Shown in pieces: positions 46,412-60,500 of a stretch of 64,000 bases of DNA (positions within the stretch are counted from its first letter, which is position 1; each line of letters opens with the position of its first letter). The notes beneath the pieces are model-generated. The model ran no database searches. It was given only the letters and a program-made list of their open reading frames with translations, and had not been told where the DNA came from. Source of the stretch: Isoetes taiwanensis (taxonomy: Eukaryota; Streptophyta; Lycopodiopsida; Isoetales; Isoetaceae); the NCBI GenBank assembly GCA_021234155.1, contig JAJEKV010000066.1, positions 6,856,800-6,920,799 on the forward strand. The letters are read 5' to 3'. The position numbers were made by a program, and so were the translations under genes.

Positions 46412-46424
46412 TCTCCCCCTTGGA
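46412..46424 (-). other. Polypurine tract
   Basis: The minus strand reads AAGGGGGAGAA directly before TGTGGCG, the canonical plant gypsy arrangement of tract and 3' LTR start. Confidence 0.7.
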
Positions 46425-47700
46425 TTAATGTCAGTCTCCTCAACGCTAGATAAGTGGAGAGTAAGTTAAAAGAGCATAATAAGTTTAGTTTATTGAAATA
46501 AGAAAGGCTTACATACTAATAGTAGGACTTAAGTCCTATTTCAACAATACACAGCGTAAAATTATGCCTTTGAAAACACATTTCAAAACAACTCCTCCAA
46601 ATTTCCTCATAGCTTATGGAGTACACGCATCGGGCTCAGCAGGGTACATGCATTAGTGTTTAAGAACTAAGTGAAATAGTGTGTTGAAGGAACACCCCTT
46701 AAAGAAATAAAAATATGAATGCAAAGGTCCTATCATGTCTAGGCTTGTATGTCGCCGTATAAATGGCAATATCCCCATAATGGCCGTGAGACGCACGCGC
46801 TCTCTATCGTAATGCCTATATGCCCGTTTCCCAACCTAAGATGCATGTAATCCAACTCCATACAATGGATCCTCGCCGATCCCGGCCATGACCCCCGCCA
46901 CCCTAAGAGATTAATCGGGTCATTCTGATTCTTTATGATTGTATCTAATGGTGTACCACTCTCGACATTCCTTCCTTACAAAGTCCTGCAAGTCTTATCC
47001 AAACTGCTTTAAGAACCCATGTTGCGCCCTCCTGCTTCCACTTGACCAAGTATTGCGTAATTTGGAGTTCTGGGCGCGTTTGTTATAAGTGTACATCAAG
47101 GAGAGCTCGTGGGACAATTCCAACTCCGATCCTCGGCCATTCCGTATGTTGGTGTGTCCAAAGACTTTCCTCACGATCCTGATGATGCTTCTTGAGAAGA
47201 CTTACTGAAGACTTTATGGATCTTTAGATGTGCAAGGTGCAAATCTAATTTGAGGGTTCTAGGGCCTATCCTCTCTCGATTATGCTTAAATGGTCCTCGC
47301 TTATCTAAAAGTAAGCTTCTTTACGGGGCTTGCCAATTTTAAGCTTATTTGTTTGACCTTGATCTTTTAGCCAAACCTCACTCATCAACTTGAAACTCTC
47401 GAGAGTACGGCATGACCGCTAGACTCTTTTCACAGCCTTGCAAACAACAAATATGCTTTTGAAACCTTTTCAACCAGCCCGCCCAAGTAGCAATTCCGGA
47501 AACTCCACCTGTAGGATTGGATTATGCCACGCGGTCCGTGTAAGGCATTGATAGCCATAATTAATCATGAAAGGAGACATCCTTGAGACCTCATAGTACC
47601 ATCGGGCAAACTCACTAAATAAAATGTAGTCCGCCTATCGAGACCGCTTGTTCTGTGACATAGTTACTAAAATATCTTCAATAATATGATTGGTACGCCT
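46425..47700. other. Decayed 3' pol / spacer of the gypsy element
   Basis: No intact frame. By position it should hold the integrase C-terminus. Short indels break every frame within about 100-200 bp. Confidence 0.45.
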
Positions 47701-47753
47701 GCTTGACCATCTGGTTCATGGGTGATAAGTCAGGCCTATGGCGTTTTCTACCA

Positions 47754-48260
47754 CTAGTGCCAAGAAATCCTTCCGCACGCACTAACAAACTTAGGATCCC
47801 AATCCCATATAATGGTACCTGGCATCCCATGAGATTTTAACACTTCCCGGTGAAGAGCAAGGCGGTATCCAATGCAAAGATTCGTGGTAACACATGGCAA
47901 GAAATGTGCCATTTTAGAGAGTTTGTCGACCAGTACCATTAGCATCAAAGCTCCTGCACGCCAGAAGCCCTCACGATAAAATCCATGGTGTAAGAACTTC
48001 CCACTTGGGCATTGGCACGCCGAGGGATCAGAATTCACTCCGAAGCACAACTGCTCTCGCTTTGTTTGTCGCATAAGTCCGCACCGCTAATGTACCCGCG
48101 CTATGCTTCTTCATGCCCCGCCGTAAATAGTCGGAGCGATTTTGAAATAGGTCTTCTATAAACCCTCGCGATGCCCCGCTATGGACCGTTATGTGTATCA
48201 TGCAGAATGAGCTTACGAATCAAGCGATGTCTCGAACACATAATTTGTCCTTATAATAAA
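47754..48260 (-). pseudogene. Gypsy integrase remnant
   Basis: The minus-strand frame 48074-47754 contains VDKLSKMAHFLPC and, after an REV..HGMPGTI segment, DWDPKFVS: the first two Asp-bearing motifs of the integrase core (VDR.SK.AHF and DRD..F.S in intact elements). Upstream frames at about 48230-48080 show traces of the HHCC zinc region (H.G..R.Y and PGMKK..). The conserved third residue was not found. Integrase inserts the cDNA into the chromosome. This copy is dead. Confidence 0.85.
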
Positions 48261-48399
48261 GGAGTTGAGCTCTTCTGTAATGGCGAAAGTCTCTCTCCCA
48301 TCTGCCTCGCTTCCTTAGATACACCGCTTAGCATCTTGGAATTCGGATCCAGAAAGGGTCTCTGAATTTGCTCAAACTCACTGGAGAGGTGAAATAGCA

Positions 48400-49300
48400 T
48401 TACAATGCATGGTAGTGACTAAATCTGGCTGCCCGAAAGGGCGTCAAGAATAACAATATATTTGCCTGGTTTATAAATGACGCCAAAGTCATATCTCCGT
48501 GAATTCTGCATCCACCTTCTTTGCCTCAAATTAAGATAGTACAAGTAAAACGTATTGGAGGCTTGGAGATCCGCGGTCCAACTGAATCGCTTCCAAGCAA
48601 ATACGCAACGGCGGGCAAGCACGCATAAATCCGCGAGTAGCCTTGGTCATCGTGGGGTATCACTGCTCAAAGATCGCTCGTCTTCGAGAATCGCGTTTAT
48701 AACCCGACCTTTCCCGTGACAAGATGCCCCCCGTGAAAGTACTTCTATCGCATCCGTTGTAACCCACTTATCCTTTTTGAGGATCCTCGCATCGCAAAGC
48801 ACAGAGCCGTTGTCAAAGCATCCTTTAGGGCTTCAAAACCTGTGTACCTTGTCTCTTCCAATGAGCCATCCAATCTCTCACCTTCATGCTTGGTGAGATC
48901 GCCAAAGGTGCAACGAGCTTGGCAAAAGTCCTTGACAAAGAACTTATCGTGAATACCCTACCAAGCCTAGAAAATCACAACCCGACATCGCTATTGAATG
49001 GGCCATTCTTTGGATCGTCAAATCTTAGCCGGCCCGCGGCTATTCCTTCGCGATACAATATGGCTCAGTAATCCACCTCGTGGTGGCAAATGACACTTAG
49101 AGAATTGCCAATTGATGACGCCCTGCTTCTATAATGCCAACCAAGATGCCGTTTACTGCATATGAGGATATCATCGTTAAAATATAACGACAAAATCGCC
49201 GGGCGTATTCGCGCGAAGACATCATTCATGAGCCGCATGAAAGTCAGCCGGAGCTTGAGGCCAAAATGGCATGACTGCAAAATTGTGAATGGCTGAGTAA
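48400..49300 (-). pseudogene. Gypsy reverse transcriptase and RNase H remnant
   Basis: The minus-strand frame 49280-49065 reads HFGLKLRLTFMRLMNDVF and LYFNDDILI, matching the M-P-F-G-L..A-P..F..LM and Y-x-DDIL(I/V) catalytic motifs of gypsy reverse transcriptase. Near 49000-48780, frames give FLGLVGY and FEALKDALTTAL, the RT-RNase H connection. The frame 48622-48419 gives LRQRRWMQ, YDFGVIYKPGK and DALSG, the C-terminal RNase H signature. Frameshifts occur between each part. Order and strand agree with the integrase. Confidence 0.9.
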
Positions 49301-52300
49301 GTCCGGGGTGCTTTAATTTATGGATGTCATCCTTTGATTTTTATCCGTGATATCCTGAGCGGAGACCACCGTGAAATACCTAGCCCTCAAGTATCGATCC
49401 ATAAGATCATCGCCCGCCAAGTATACCCGCATTCTAATAGTGCTTATTTAGTTGCCAGAATCAATGCACATTCTCATGGTGCCATCTTTCTTCTCTAACA
49501 AAGAGCTGGGCTCCAAAGGTGAAACACTAGCCCGGGATGAAGCCAACCGTGAGGAGTTCCTCGTGAATCGCTTCTTAACACTAGAGCTGTCTCAGTGAAT
49601 CGCTGGGTTCATCAACCCAGAGGTCCCTCAAATCCGCCTATTAGGGATTAGTTCTTCATGATACTTATGAGATTTTAAAATATGAACACCTGAATTGTAA
49701 GGTTAAATTCGCTGTACCATATTCAAATTTGGGCGTATCAAAAATTCTCTTCACAAGTTTGGCATGAATTGCACCTTGAAATACACACTCAATTCAATGG
49801 TTTCGATGATATGATATAATCTCATGATACTCAAATATGGAATACAAATTTCAAGATAATATTAATTTTCTATGAACGAATATGTAAATGTTACCATTTT
49901 TCAAATTTCATGCATTTAAGCAAAATTTTGATGTATCAAATGAGCAAATCATAATTTCAATCCTCGGAGAGACCCAAGAATTCCATGAATTTTTGAAAAA
50001 CAGACATCCAGAACCATTTCATATCCATGATATTTGAAAATAGAATAGAATGTGAAGGTACTCATTATTTTTCAATGGAAATAGATACAAGTACTACACA
50101 TCTTGCTAAATGGATTTCCATTTTTTTCAAAAAGTATAGTACTATGAATTTTCAAAATTTTGACCCTAGACCTAATCAGTCCTATAAAGGACTTCAACTT
50201 TAAGGAATTATTTAAAAATTTATCATAGATTTTTCTAATTCTTCTTTGTGATAGATTTCTCATATGATAAATGCGCATGGAAGCACTAGAAATCGGTGAA
50301 AATTATATATTTGCAAAATAATATGAGAAATGTTAAAGACTTCTCAGAATAAACGCGTATGTTTAGTATTGCAGCTTTTAGTTTTTCATAAATTTTCCCT
50401 TGTATGTACACTCATGGAGTGAATGCCATATTGTGAGTATGTGTAAAAACAAATTCCTTTATCCTGAGCTATAATAGAATTTCAAAAGTGTAATAATGAA
50501 CCCATTTAAGTCTATCAAAGGACAACTCTAGTAAGTTAAGCCTTGGGGTTGACTCAAAGACCTACATGCGATGTGGGCCTTATCGTAGGCTCGTGCCCCG
50601 GTTCCAAGGTAGTAATTTCACATTCTACCCTTCGAAAGGTGGTAGCCTATGGATTTCATCAGAAAAAGATCATGGTATTCTCGAAGAATCATGGCTATTG
50701 CCGGAGGCGCCAAGGACTTCATCCCGTTGGGACTTTAGCTTCCATTGTATAAGTCGGATCATGCCCATGATCTGCGGACTTCCCGGAGCCCGGCACGCGA
50801 AAGAAATACGCTGCATAATAGTTTAACCCTTTACTCCTGGGCTATGGTAACCTCTCGCCCATTGGCCGCTGAAGGTGACTCGCTCACGGGGCCAATGGCC
50901 TTGGCAAAGAACTGGGTAAATTCCATGCCTAATTATAAAGATCATCATAGCGCCAATATCCATATTCTACCTAGAGCAAATGTGTGCTCCCGCACCGAAT
51001 ATTCAAATTGATCCCGACACCACGTGGCGAGAGGCACCACTTGCCAGGTAAGTGACGTGGCTTACACTTCCGTAAAGCCAGAATCAGAAGGCTTCCGCCG
51101 CCATTCTAGGAGATGCAAAGTTATGAGTAATACCCCGGATTCCGCATATACAAGAATGACAAAAGGTTGGCTACCACTTTGGCCAATCGTGAGAAATGAT
51201 CTCGGAGAGGGTTGGTGGTTGGCTTGGCCTGCTTTCAATAGCAGATAAATATGAGACTCAATTGCTATATAGTCAGCGATCATCCTCACGCATTCTCCTG
51301 GCCTTCCCAATCCATATCTCAGCTAGATCACCTATTAATCATTCGCGTGATAGGGGCATCTCAAAATATAAGGCTCCCTCGCTAAGCTACCCATAACAAG
51401 CCCGCTCCTACGCGAATCAGACGCTGGTAGGAATAAGCTTCAGTTATATCCCAAAAGCCTCGCAAGCAAGGTTGGTGGGCTTCTCCCAAGCATCAAGAAG
51501 GAAACTCTCTTATCCCCCTGAGCATCAGAGAGGCAGGAGGCCCCGGACTAGGCGAAGGCCTCCGTGAAGTGTATACCCCCTGCTCCAGTGAACTAAGAGG
51601 ATCGTATGCTTGGTACTCTCGGGTGGCCTCTAGGCTAAGCGCTTTAACTCTACTGTGAAGCTAGGTCTTAGGGTTCAGCTCTGACCATCTTCCTATGGTA
51701 GTAATGCCTCTATATAGCCTTCCAACTACTTATTAACCCTCGACGATGCCAGTTACATAAACTCATCACCTGCATAAAGTTTGGCCACCATGTTTTCTCA
51801 TTTAGGTTATAGAAAGTCCGATCCGGCCGGGTAACTATGAGCTTTTGGTACATAAATGTGATTTTGAAGGCTTAGCAAAAAATTTTGTAATGGCACCTTC
51901 CCTCGTGGAGCCCACGAGCGAGCATACCCTTTCCACGCATTCGCGACCTACTCGCGGGAGGATTTGGTGGTGGCAACTTTGCCGCATATCCTCAGCTGGG
52001 CCATCCCATATGACTTTCCAACCCTCGCATTTCGCCCAACCATGATTTGGCATCTACCCCATTCCCCGCTTTTCCCGAAAATTCGCGCGCTGAGCTTCCG
52101 GGATTCTTCCATATAGCACTAGTAATAGCGGAATCGAATCGCTTCTCGTAATCCTTTTGCCGGCCTTAGCATGGCTCAGCCATCCTCGAGGAATCAAGAG
52201 TCAAAGACTCGGTAAGCAAAGATCCGAGGATCTAACTAGGGCAAGTCCTTCTTAGATCGACTTAAATGAGGGGCCGCAGTGCGTGTGGCTACGGCGTGTC

Positions 52301-52480
52301 ATGGAGCAGAATCTCTAATTCATATCTCAAGCAAGCATTCTACCGCGAATACATATGCTTCGAGCCTTGCTGAAGTTTAATAATGGTGAGCTCTTGTTCC
52401 TAGAGTAAGATCTAATCTCGCTGAATCCGTCGCCTAAGGAGGGCGCGGCACCGCCTAGATAGAACAATCACGATAAGCAT
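49301..52480. other. Interior of the gypsy element, unassigned
   Basis: 49600-50520 is AT-rich without coding sequence. 50520-52480 has transposon-like composition with short frames on both strands. Protease or Gag should lie here on the minus strand, but no motif (such as DSGA or a CCHC knuckle) can be read. Confidence 0.4.
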
Positions 52481-53506
52481 TACCCATTGCATTTGTTATA
52501 ACAACAAGATACAAAAAGGAAACACATTTATCATTAAGGATAAAACCCACTGCTACAAGAAATCAAGTATATACAAACAAAGAAAAACAAGGTTACATGT
52601 AGACAAGAAAGATTGTGAAACAACAAGCTTAGGGTCACAAGTGAAGGGTATAGGATGGAATATCTAATACTCTTCCCTCACAACCACTTGTACCTAACTC
52701 CAAGCCCTAATGATAACATACCGTAGTCCAGTAGGCTACGATTAACAAGCTAAAGAGGTCTCAAGGCATTTAAATATCTCAGAGGATCATTCGTGACGCT
52801 AGGCACTTTAAAAGGAATCTTTGAAAGATTCCTTTAAAAATTCCCCAAAAAGGTCCTTTCGGGAGGTAAATTTGTGACAAGTGACAATTTGAATATTTTA
52901 GGTACTACTTTGAGGGCTAATCTAACTTAGCTTCCATGCAAAATTGTTCGTACCCCTTTTAGCCCCGTGAGTTTAGCATGAAAAAATAGTAGCAATTTTA
53001 GAGACTAAAAAAATAGACATTGAATAAAACATCAAGTGCATTAGAGCCACAAAAGGCACTCTATTTAAAGTTTTTGAAATCACTACAAATTTTGAACAAA
53101 AATTGTAAAAATGTGTAGATTTTTTCATTTTGAACAAAGTTACACCGCGTTAATCTCGTATCGCATAAGCCATTGCCCCATTATGTTGGAGGGTCATGTC
53201 ACTAGGAGCTATTCGTGGTCTCCTCCCGCCAATGAGTATATCGCTCCTCGCGATTGTCTACTAAACAAACCGCGAAATCTCGCATGCTAACCTCAAGATC
53301 GCTTGAGTCACAAATACGCAACTTGTTAGCTTCACCGAAGCTGCCTTAAAATGCAATCATACAACATGGCTGTAATCATACAACATGGTTGTTTCTATAA
53401 AAGGTGTTTTTAGTGTTAGTTCGGAAGCTTTAATAACCTCACGTTATTGGACTGCATAAATTACCCGTGAGTTCAAAACAATACAACGCATCTTCTAATG
53501 TTCAAA
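52481..53506. other. Gene-free AT-rich stretch
   Basis: Nothing recognisable except a 20-bp near-tandem repeat (AATCATACAACATGGYTGT twice, about 53352-53391). Confidence 0.4.
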
Positions 53507-53904
53507 GATAAATTTATACCATGAGCTCAAATTTCTACCACGTGAGCTCAAGCAAGATACTGTGAAAGAACTCGAGTGGTATAAATTTATACCGCCAAGA
53601 GCTCAAGCCAAGATAAGCTTTCATACCGCCTCCCCCACATGAAAATGTCAGAGCAAGATATAAATTTATACCTAAATTTTTAAAAAGGAAGTCACGATAA
53701 ATTTATACCTATGAGATCTCTTGAAAAACATTTCCTTTTAAATTCAATACATTATCTTGAAAAACATTTCTTATAAATTTAATAACACAAGAAATTTCTT
53801 GTAAACTAATTTTATTTATGGTTATAACTTGACCTTTCATGGATATAAATACGATTTTGCCCGCTAAAACATGGCAGATGCTTTGACTCAGATAAATTTA
53901 TACC
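53507..53904. repeat. Cluster of the palindromic motif ATAAATTTATACC
   Basis: The motif occurs at 53507-53520, 53578-53593 (as the perfect 16-bp palindrome GGTATAAATTTATACC), 53657-53672, 53696-53709 and 53891-53904. GAGCTCAA recurs between copies (about 53523, 53544, 53600), giving loose units of about 65-75 bp. Two more copies lie at 56794-56807 and 56833-56846. Function unknown. Confidence 0.8.
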
Positions 53905-56793
53905 GCAGGCTAGGAAAACTGCGGTGGTGTTGGGAAAGCTTTAGGGTTGTGGATAACGTAATGATTTAGGTGTTTTATTGCGCGCGCATCGGCCTGCTGA
54001 TGCGTAAGGTTTGTTTCTTAGTCCAAGAAGCTTTGAAAAAGATTTTTTGCTTAGGGTTTTATCCTACCAAAGATCTTCGGCCCAAGTTTTCTCGCATGTG
54101 GAATAGGTTTTCACACAACGCACGGGTTCTCACAGTTGTTTCTGACTCACTCATCGGTTTCACGATTGGGTTGGAAGCAACCCAAAGAGGCTACTAATTG
54201 CGCGATTGCATACAACAACGAGTAGATCGTATTACAAATAAGAAAGAAAGACCGCCAAAGGCTTTCAGGTGCATCCGTTAAATCCAGAATATCACCACCG
54301 AACTTGTCCTGGAGAACAATGTTTATTTATGCTGGGCCCAAACCTCGCTTTTACTTCGATTGGTTTAGCGCCCGACCGACCGACAAAGTGCAAAACAATA
54401 GGATGAAAATGCAGACGAAGTTTCCATGATCATGAAAGATATGGATGGTTTTTCTATACGTGATGGCAGTTAAGAACGTGTTGGAAAAGCTGATATGATG
54501 TGAAGTGACAATTTTTAAGCCGGTCCCCTGACTTCAAAGAATCTCGCAAAGATGCGCAGATCCGGAAAGTACAAAATATGGCCAGTAATGTGTAATCCTC
54601 AGCTTTGTAAGTCTTTAAATTATTTATGGTCAACGTAAAACTTCAGAGACTTATTTAAGCATTCAATTTGTCTATGGCTCACGCTGCGTAATCCTCCAAG
54701 ATAGCATGTTCGTATGTAGTAGAACCCCTCGCGAAACTTGTGCTGGGAACTCCTCGTAAACGTTTGCAGTGGAACCCGCAAACTATTTGTTGGTAATTAA
54801 CTTAATGCCCGCCGATTGCTTCAAATGTATAATGTTGGTTGGTATGTATTCTCAGAAATCATGAAATAGTTAGGGTGAGGGCTGCATCAAAGAATCGATG
54901 GTTTGATAATTGATGCAAAACCATTCCCTCAGCTTGGATGGGAGCGTGGGCAAAAAAGAAATGGACACATGTAGATGGACAAAGACAAAAGGTAAAAGTT
55001 TATCTAGTGGGTCAAACTGACCTCGATGTTATACAATGACGCTTCCTTCTTTTCACATATATTAAAATTCTAAATGTATTTTTGTGAAAACATAACATGA
55101 AGTTTGTACATGCATTGGAATTTCCATATCGGAAGTAAAGCGTTAACGGGGCTTGGATTCAAAGCAAATCGGCGTTTATGCAATATTATTCACATGTTAG
55201 TTATAGAGGAGGCCAATAGATTGACACAACAGAAGGCAATCACCTTTTTCAAAGATGTTGGAAGCATGTGGCAAGACGGAGATCGGAGGATGGAGGATGA
55301 ATGTATTGTAATCCTTATGCAAATTATCACTGCAAAGCACCACCACCACTTGAATAGTTGTAAGCACCACGACAGTCCTCGTGTTACCTACTCCAGATAG
55401 AGTTCCTACTTCCGCTTATGGAGAGTGATTCAAGCCCCATATCTCCTCCTTTTTTATGCAAGAAGAGTTGAATTTTTTATCTTTGGTGTTTGGAGCTTAA
55501 AGTGCTATAAAAGGGAAACAATACATCAAAGAAGTATACCTTGTAATCATCCAAAGGACATGAGTTATCAGTGAGGCAAGAACCGGGAGCAGCCGGATTA
55601 TTTCCTCATTGCCAGGCACAAATATTTCTAACTTCTATTCAATGCTTGAGTTATTGCAACTTGGCGTAGTCAATGTGGGATCCGTGAATTATCAAGCTCC
55701 ACCTATATTTAGTACTATAGTTGGAGCATCAAAATCCGGAGGATCTAACACTATATTTTTATTGACAACTTATCCTTCAGAATCACCAAGCAAGCCTTGC
55801 CACAATTATTAAACTTAGGTGTCATTATGCATTCTTTTTATATACCACTCTGCTCATACCTTTTGTCTACGTAATCCAAGCTCATAAATATGGAATGAAA
55901 ATCATGCTTCCTAATTCAAGAAGTTTTGATAGACAACAGTTACCATGGATATGCTTAACCGCTGATGGAATATTCAACTACTGGGATGTTCAACTCCTCA
56001 AGAGAAATTTATAGCCCATTGCCTCACGAGATAAAATTGCACCGTTGTTCTCAGAAGATGGAGATTAAAACATCAGGCCATGAATAGGTATAAAATTCTT
56101 GATCAAGTACGCCATGCTGCAGAAAGCAATATGAAAGAAATGAGGAACACCAAGAAATGCAATGAAACTTAAATTATTTGATTAGAATCAATGGAAAAAT
56201 GTACATGTTGTCTATGATGAACCATAGATCTATTGCTAGCACAAAGTTATGTGAATTGCCCTGGGATGGGTATCTTACCACTCGCACTTGTACTTTTACC
56301 AAAACATGCTACGCCTAGTTAATTTATAAGACTTTTGTTAGAATCTCTTCCTTCATATTCCGTAGTTCTTCACATATCTTCTCAAAGGCTGGACGCTTAG
56401 GAAGCTTTTTATGCCAGTCAGCAGAATCAAGCTAATAAGCCTTCTTTAAATAAAACGACAAGATTTAATAGGATTCTTCCATTGTAGTTTCGTAAGCTCT
56501 TTTTGTCATCACAAGCCCAAAAGTGCTAAATACAATGCCTGCTAATGTTAAGATCAAGCTTTGACGAGGCAACTCTAGTTCTTGACATCAAGACATTGTG
56601 ACTTGACGCCTATTATTACAATTTATGGTCAATACAATTTATGGTCAATACAAGCAGTCAAGTACTTCAAATTATCAAACAAATGCATACGTATGAATGC
56701 ATACGTAAGAACGATAAGCCGGAGAGATCAAGGAAAATGCGCAATCTCAAGGTGATGAGAGTCTGCGGGACCGGTGGACCCACCACCCGTGGT
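53905..56793. other. Gene-free AT-rich stretch
   Basis: Open frames of 67-98 codons (for example 55104-55400) have no recognisable domain. Short tandem pairs occur at 56626-56658 (CAATTTATGGTCAATA twice) and 56687-56711 (TGCATACGTA twice). Some of this may be a nested insertion in the gypsy element. Confidence 0.4.
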
Positions 56794-56846
56794 GGTATAA
56801 ATTTATAACGATTTTATTTCAACCTGGCTTGTGATAAATTTATACC
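56794..56846. repeat. Two further copies of the ATAAATTTATA motif
   Basis: 56794-56807 (GGTATAAATTTATA) and 56833-56846 (GATAAATTTATACC), 2.9 kb from the main cluster, separated by 25 bp. Confidence 0.8.
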
Positions 56847-57334
56847 AACAAGACCGACTATTTCTTACTTGAAACATTCTCAAGAATCGTCAGGATATGC
56901 CTCATGTTATTTAAAGACCTTATACGTATAGTGCTATGTAACAACTTTTTGGTAACACTATTTAATATGAATACTTACTAATGCTTTTCTTTCTCTCGTT
57001 AAAAGTTTAAAGAATTACTGCTTAAACGATGTGTTCACAATCGCGGAGAGTATTCATGCTGGTAAACATGTCCTACTTCAATTGCATGTATTTTAAGTAA
57101 ATGGAAATTCTAAGGCTCCCGTGAAAAATTCTGGCTTTGACCCCCTTAAAATGGCTCTCTCTCTTTTTTTGGTCCTATGCTTTAGAGTATTTTTCTTCAA
57201 AAGTGTTGTTTTAATTCGGCTTTGTAAAATCATATATTCAAAAACTTGAATGCCTCTATTTTTTGCTCTTTTTGGGGTAAATTTCTAATTTTTTGAGGGA
57301 CGCTTCAAACGCATTCTAAATAAGTGCTTCATTT
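56847..57334. other. Gene-free AT-rich stretch
   Basis: Nothing recognisable. Confidence 0.4.
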
Positions 57335-57527
57335 TAAAACCTTGTTAATAGTTCCAAGTGCAACAGAGCGTGTTTCTAAAATGCTCAAAGCGACTACCAT
57401 GATATTAACAATCTCAAACCCCGATGGGGTAGTATACTCTCCTTCATCCCCCGGTTCCTCTTCTTCATAATCGCTATCGCTATCTTCATAGTCTCCATCA
57501 TCGCCCTCATAGTCTTGTTCTCAAGGT
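57335..57527 (-). pseudogene. Acidic open frame, unknown origin
   Basis: A minus-strand frame of about 63 codons without a start codon opens with DYEGDDGDYEDSDSDYEEEE, then GDEGEYTTPSGFEIV. It is the only strongly acidic, protein-like stretch in this part. It may be an exon or a Gag/linker fragment of the surrounding retroelement. I do not recognise the family. Confidence 0.3.
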
Positions 57528-60500
57528 ACTGCCCTTCTTGTTGCGCTTCAGTAAACTTGTTCCTCTTCTTCCACTTCTTCCGTAGTTAGCAAGAATGGGA
57601 TATAAAACAAATGAATTATTCTCTTATACTCAAACTCGAAGAGAAAGATAGGTATTGTAGGAAAAAACAATTTGCTTCAGATTCAAAAGTATGAAAAGTC
57701 AATGCAGACGTATATGTTTGAGTAGCCAAAGGCTATACCCACAATACATAATAAAAAGGCTAGGAGCTTAGGCCTCGCGATCCTGATCCATTGGGGCAGA
57801 GGAGGTAGGAAGGCCGATGACGCACGTAACCCCCGGATCCACAAAGTGGCGCCGCAATGGAAGCAACCTCCCTCGAGGATAGGGCTACGCCTAATGGGGC
57901 CGGGCCAGGAGGGAGCTTCACACTCATCCAGGTGGTGCAATATCCCAACCCACGCGAGTGGCTAAGCCTCCATCAAAGACATGGGCAAGGGTGCTGACAT
58001 GAGAGCTTCAGGCCCCCGCCAATGTGGACAATGCACGAGAAACACTGGGGCCGTGCCCCTGCCACAAAGGACTCCGCCTCACTTAAGGCCGGAGAGGAAG
58101 AAGCGTGAGGTGGTTTCCCCTCTAAACGCTTTTCTCCTTAAGGATCACCGAGGTGGCTTACCTCTTTATCTAGGTCCACAGGACCTCTTCTTCCTTAAGT
58201 TCCTCCCGCTTCTTTAAGATGAGTTAGGTTATGGTAAGATCTTCCCTTCCTCATCCTAATCTAAGGAACTTTACCATATTAATATTTGAGACGTGAGGTC
58301 CCATAGCCATAAAGGCTCGAGGAGGCTGAGTTGGGGATCTTGTATAGCTCAACCCTGAGCCGCGAAAAAGAGTACCGCCTATGGTCTCCCCGACGCGAAT
58401 CGAGTAGTCAGCCGCACTGGCGGAAGATCGATAGTGGGTGAAGCCAATAAATCATCCATACAAAGATTTCCGAAGCTAACCTATAGAGCATCGTGCGGGT
58501 CTTGCTGGCTCTACGCGATGAACCCCATTAATTACGCGGATATGTCCAGATGATATTATCGCCCAAGAGAAGAACTTGACCCTGTGATAAACAATCGAAG
58601 TGGGCCCGTTCTTATTGCTGCCACGGTTCTCGACGTGCGGGCTGCGATCTCCCCTACCAGCTGCTTCCATTGTACAAAAATCATCCATACCTATGTACTC
58701 ATCCTCTTCCTCATTGGAAGATCTCGGAAGCCGCCTCACGCGGTATCATCCTCAACGCATCGATCCATGAGGATGGCTAAAGCAAAGGCTTACCTCAAGA
58801 TACCTCTTCCTACCCTCATGCATGACTCACGGGCGTGGTTGCCCCACCTAAGCTTGCCCTAAGCGCCATACGCATGAGTGTCGCTTCTCGGCATCCGCCA
58901 CCACATTCTCGCCAATGTACCGAGGGGGTTTCTCCTGGCGATGCGCAGCTACCGTAGAATCAGAACTCGTGATAGTCCGGGTGACTTGCATGTTACGCAT
59001 GAGATCGACGCTACCGAGTAGAAAGGGCTGTAAGAGATCAAAGGGAACCTCGAGGGTCCCAAAGGTTTCCATCCTCGGATACCATGCAAGCAGTTGGTGG
59101 GCGCCCATCACCGAAGACGTGGAGGGAAGATAAACAAATGCCAAGAGTGGAAAATGAAAACCCTAAACCTTGTTATACCCTTTATGCTGACATCGATTTT
59201 ACAAATTTTTTTTAATAAAACATGTTAAAATGATTCATCTAATCATAGATAGTCAAGGCTATAATAATGGAGACAAAGGAAAAAAACTAGGATTTCTATT
59301 GAAATGTACAAAAAATGATTACAATGCTAATGCCCGAGGCCAGCTATGGATGCTCTGCAGTAAATTTTAAGGTCCTAAATGTTTTTCTTCTATTCAAATT
59401 AAAGTTGGCTAAACCTATTGAAAATAAAGTTCATAGATTTTTATTAGGCTTAAATTTGATAAAATAAAACCCTTTAGTTAATCTTCCCACTTGGCTAAAA
59501 ATGTAAAATTTATATGATATGAAATTCTTATTGGCGTAAATTTTCTTGGTTAGTGGCTGGGCGTAACTATTTAACTTCAAATTTAAGCACTCATTACTAC
59601 ATGAATGACAAATGATTCAATATGCTTTCATTCCAACAATAACAAAGATTCAAAGTACAATCTATAATTCCACGTTTCATTATAAATCAAAGCAAACAAT
59701 GGCGCATCTTTAAATTAGTAAAGAGGTCCTTTTTGAATAGATTCAACATGGCTATTTGAATTGATCGTGATGAACCTAATCACCAGAGAAGGCGTAGATG
59801 AAGCATTATGCAAACATGGCTAAACTCTAAAGGCCCAAATTTTTTTTCCTCTTCTAGAATGGCTAAATTATTTTTTCCTTAAAAATGATCTTGTTAACTT
59901 TAGCCATAAAATTTGACTAAAGGTCTAAAAATAGCCATTTGGCTTAATTTTAGCCACTCTTAACACCGCTAGCCCCCGGAATTCTCCTGTGCAAGGGCTA
60001 GATCCTGGTCATTATGGTGACTCTCTTTATGCGAATAGCCAAAGATTTGCATCAATAAGAGCTTATCGTATAGTTTCAGCAAACCGCGCCAAAATTCGTA
60101 AAAGTCCGAAGCGAGGTCACCTTTGAATTCCTCGCGGCTATCTCTCGAATCCAACCTCTCGAAAGGCGTTCTTTATTAGGAGCTCTGCGGGTTCTCCGGC
60201 ACTTACGGGATCTCCCCGTGGCGCTACTCGCGTCTCTGGCCTCGCCGGCGAGGCTTCCCGGCAGTGTTTTGAGCCTACTCTTCGTGGGTAATCGCTCTCG
60301 TCAAGTAGCGACGGTGAGATGGGCCGGTGAAGCATCCACCCGCTTCCTGCCTCCGGACCGGAGCTTCTGTGTTTTTTCTCGGCGTTTCCGTAATAACCTT
60401 TTAACTTCTCCTCAGATACGCTCTGACCAAGGCGGTCGTGGATTTCTTCTTTTGATGGGCGGCTGGTCCACTTGGTCGGCTCAGCCGGGGCGTCTTGCTC

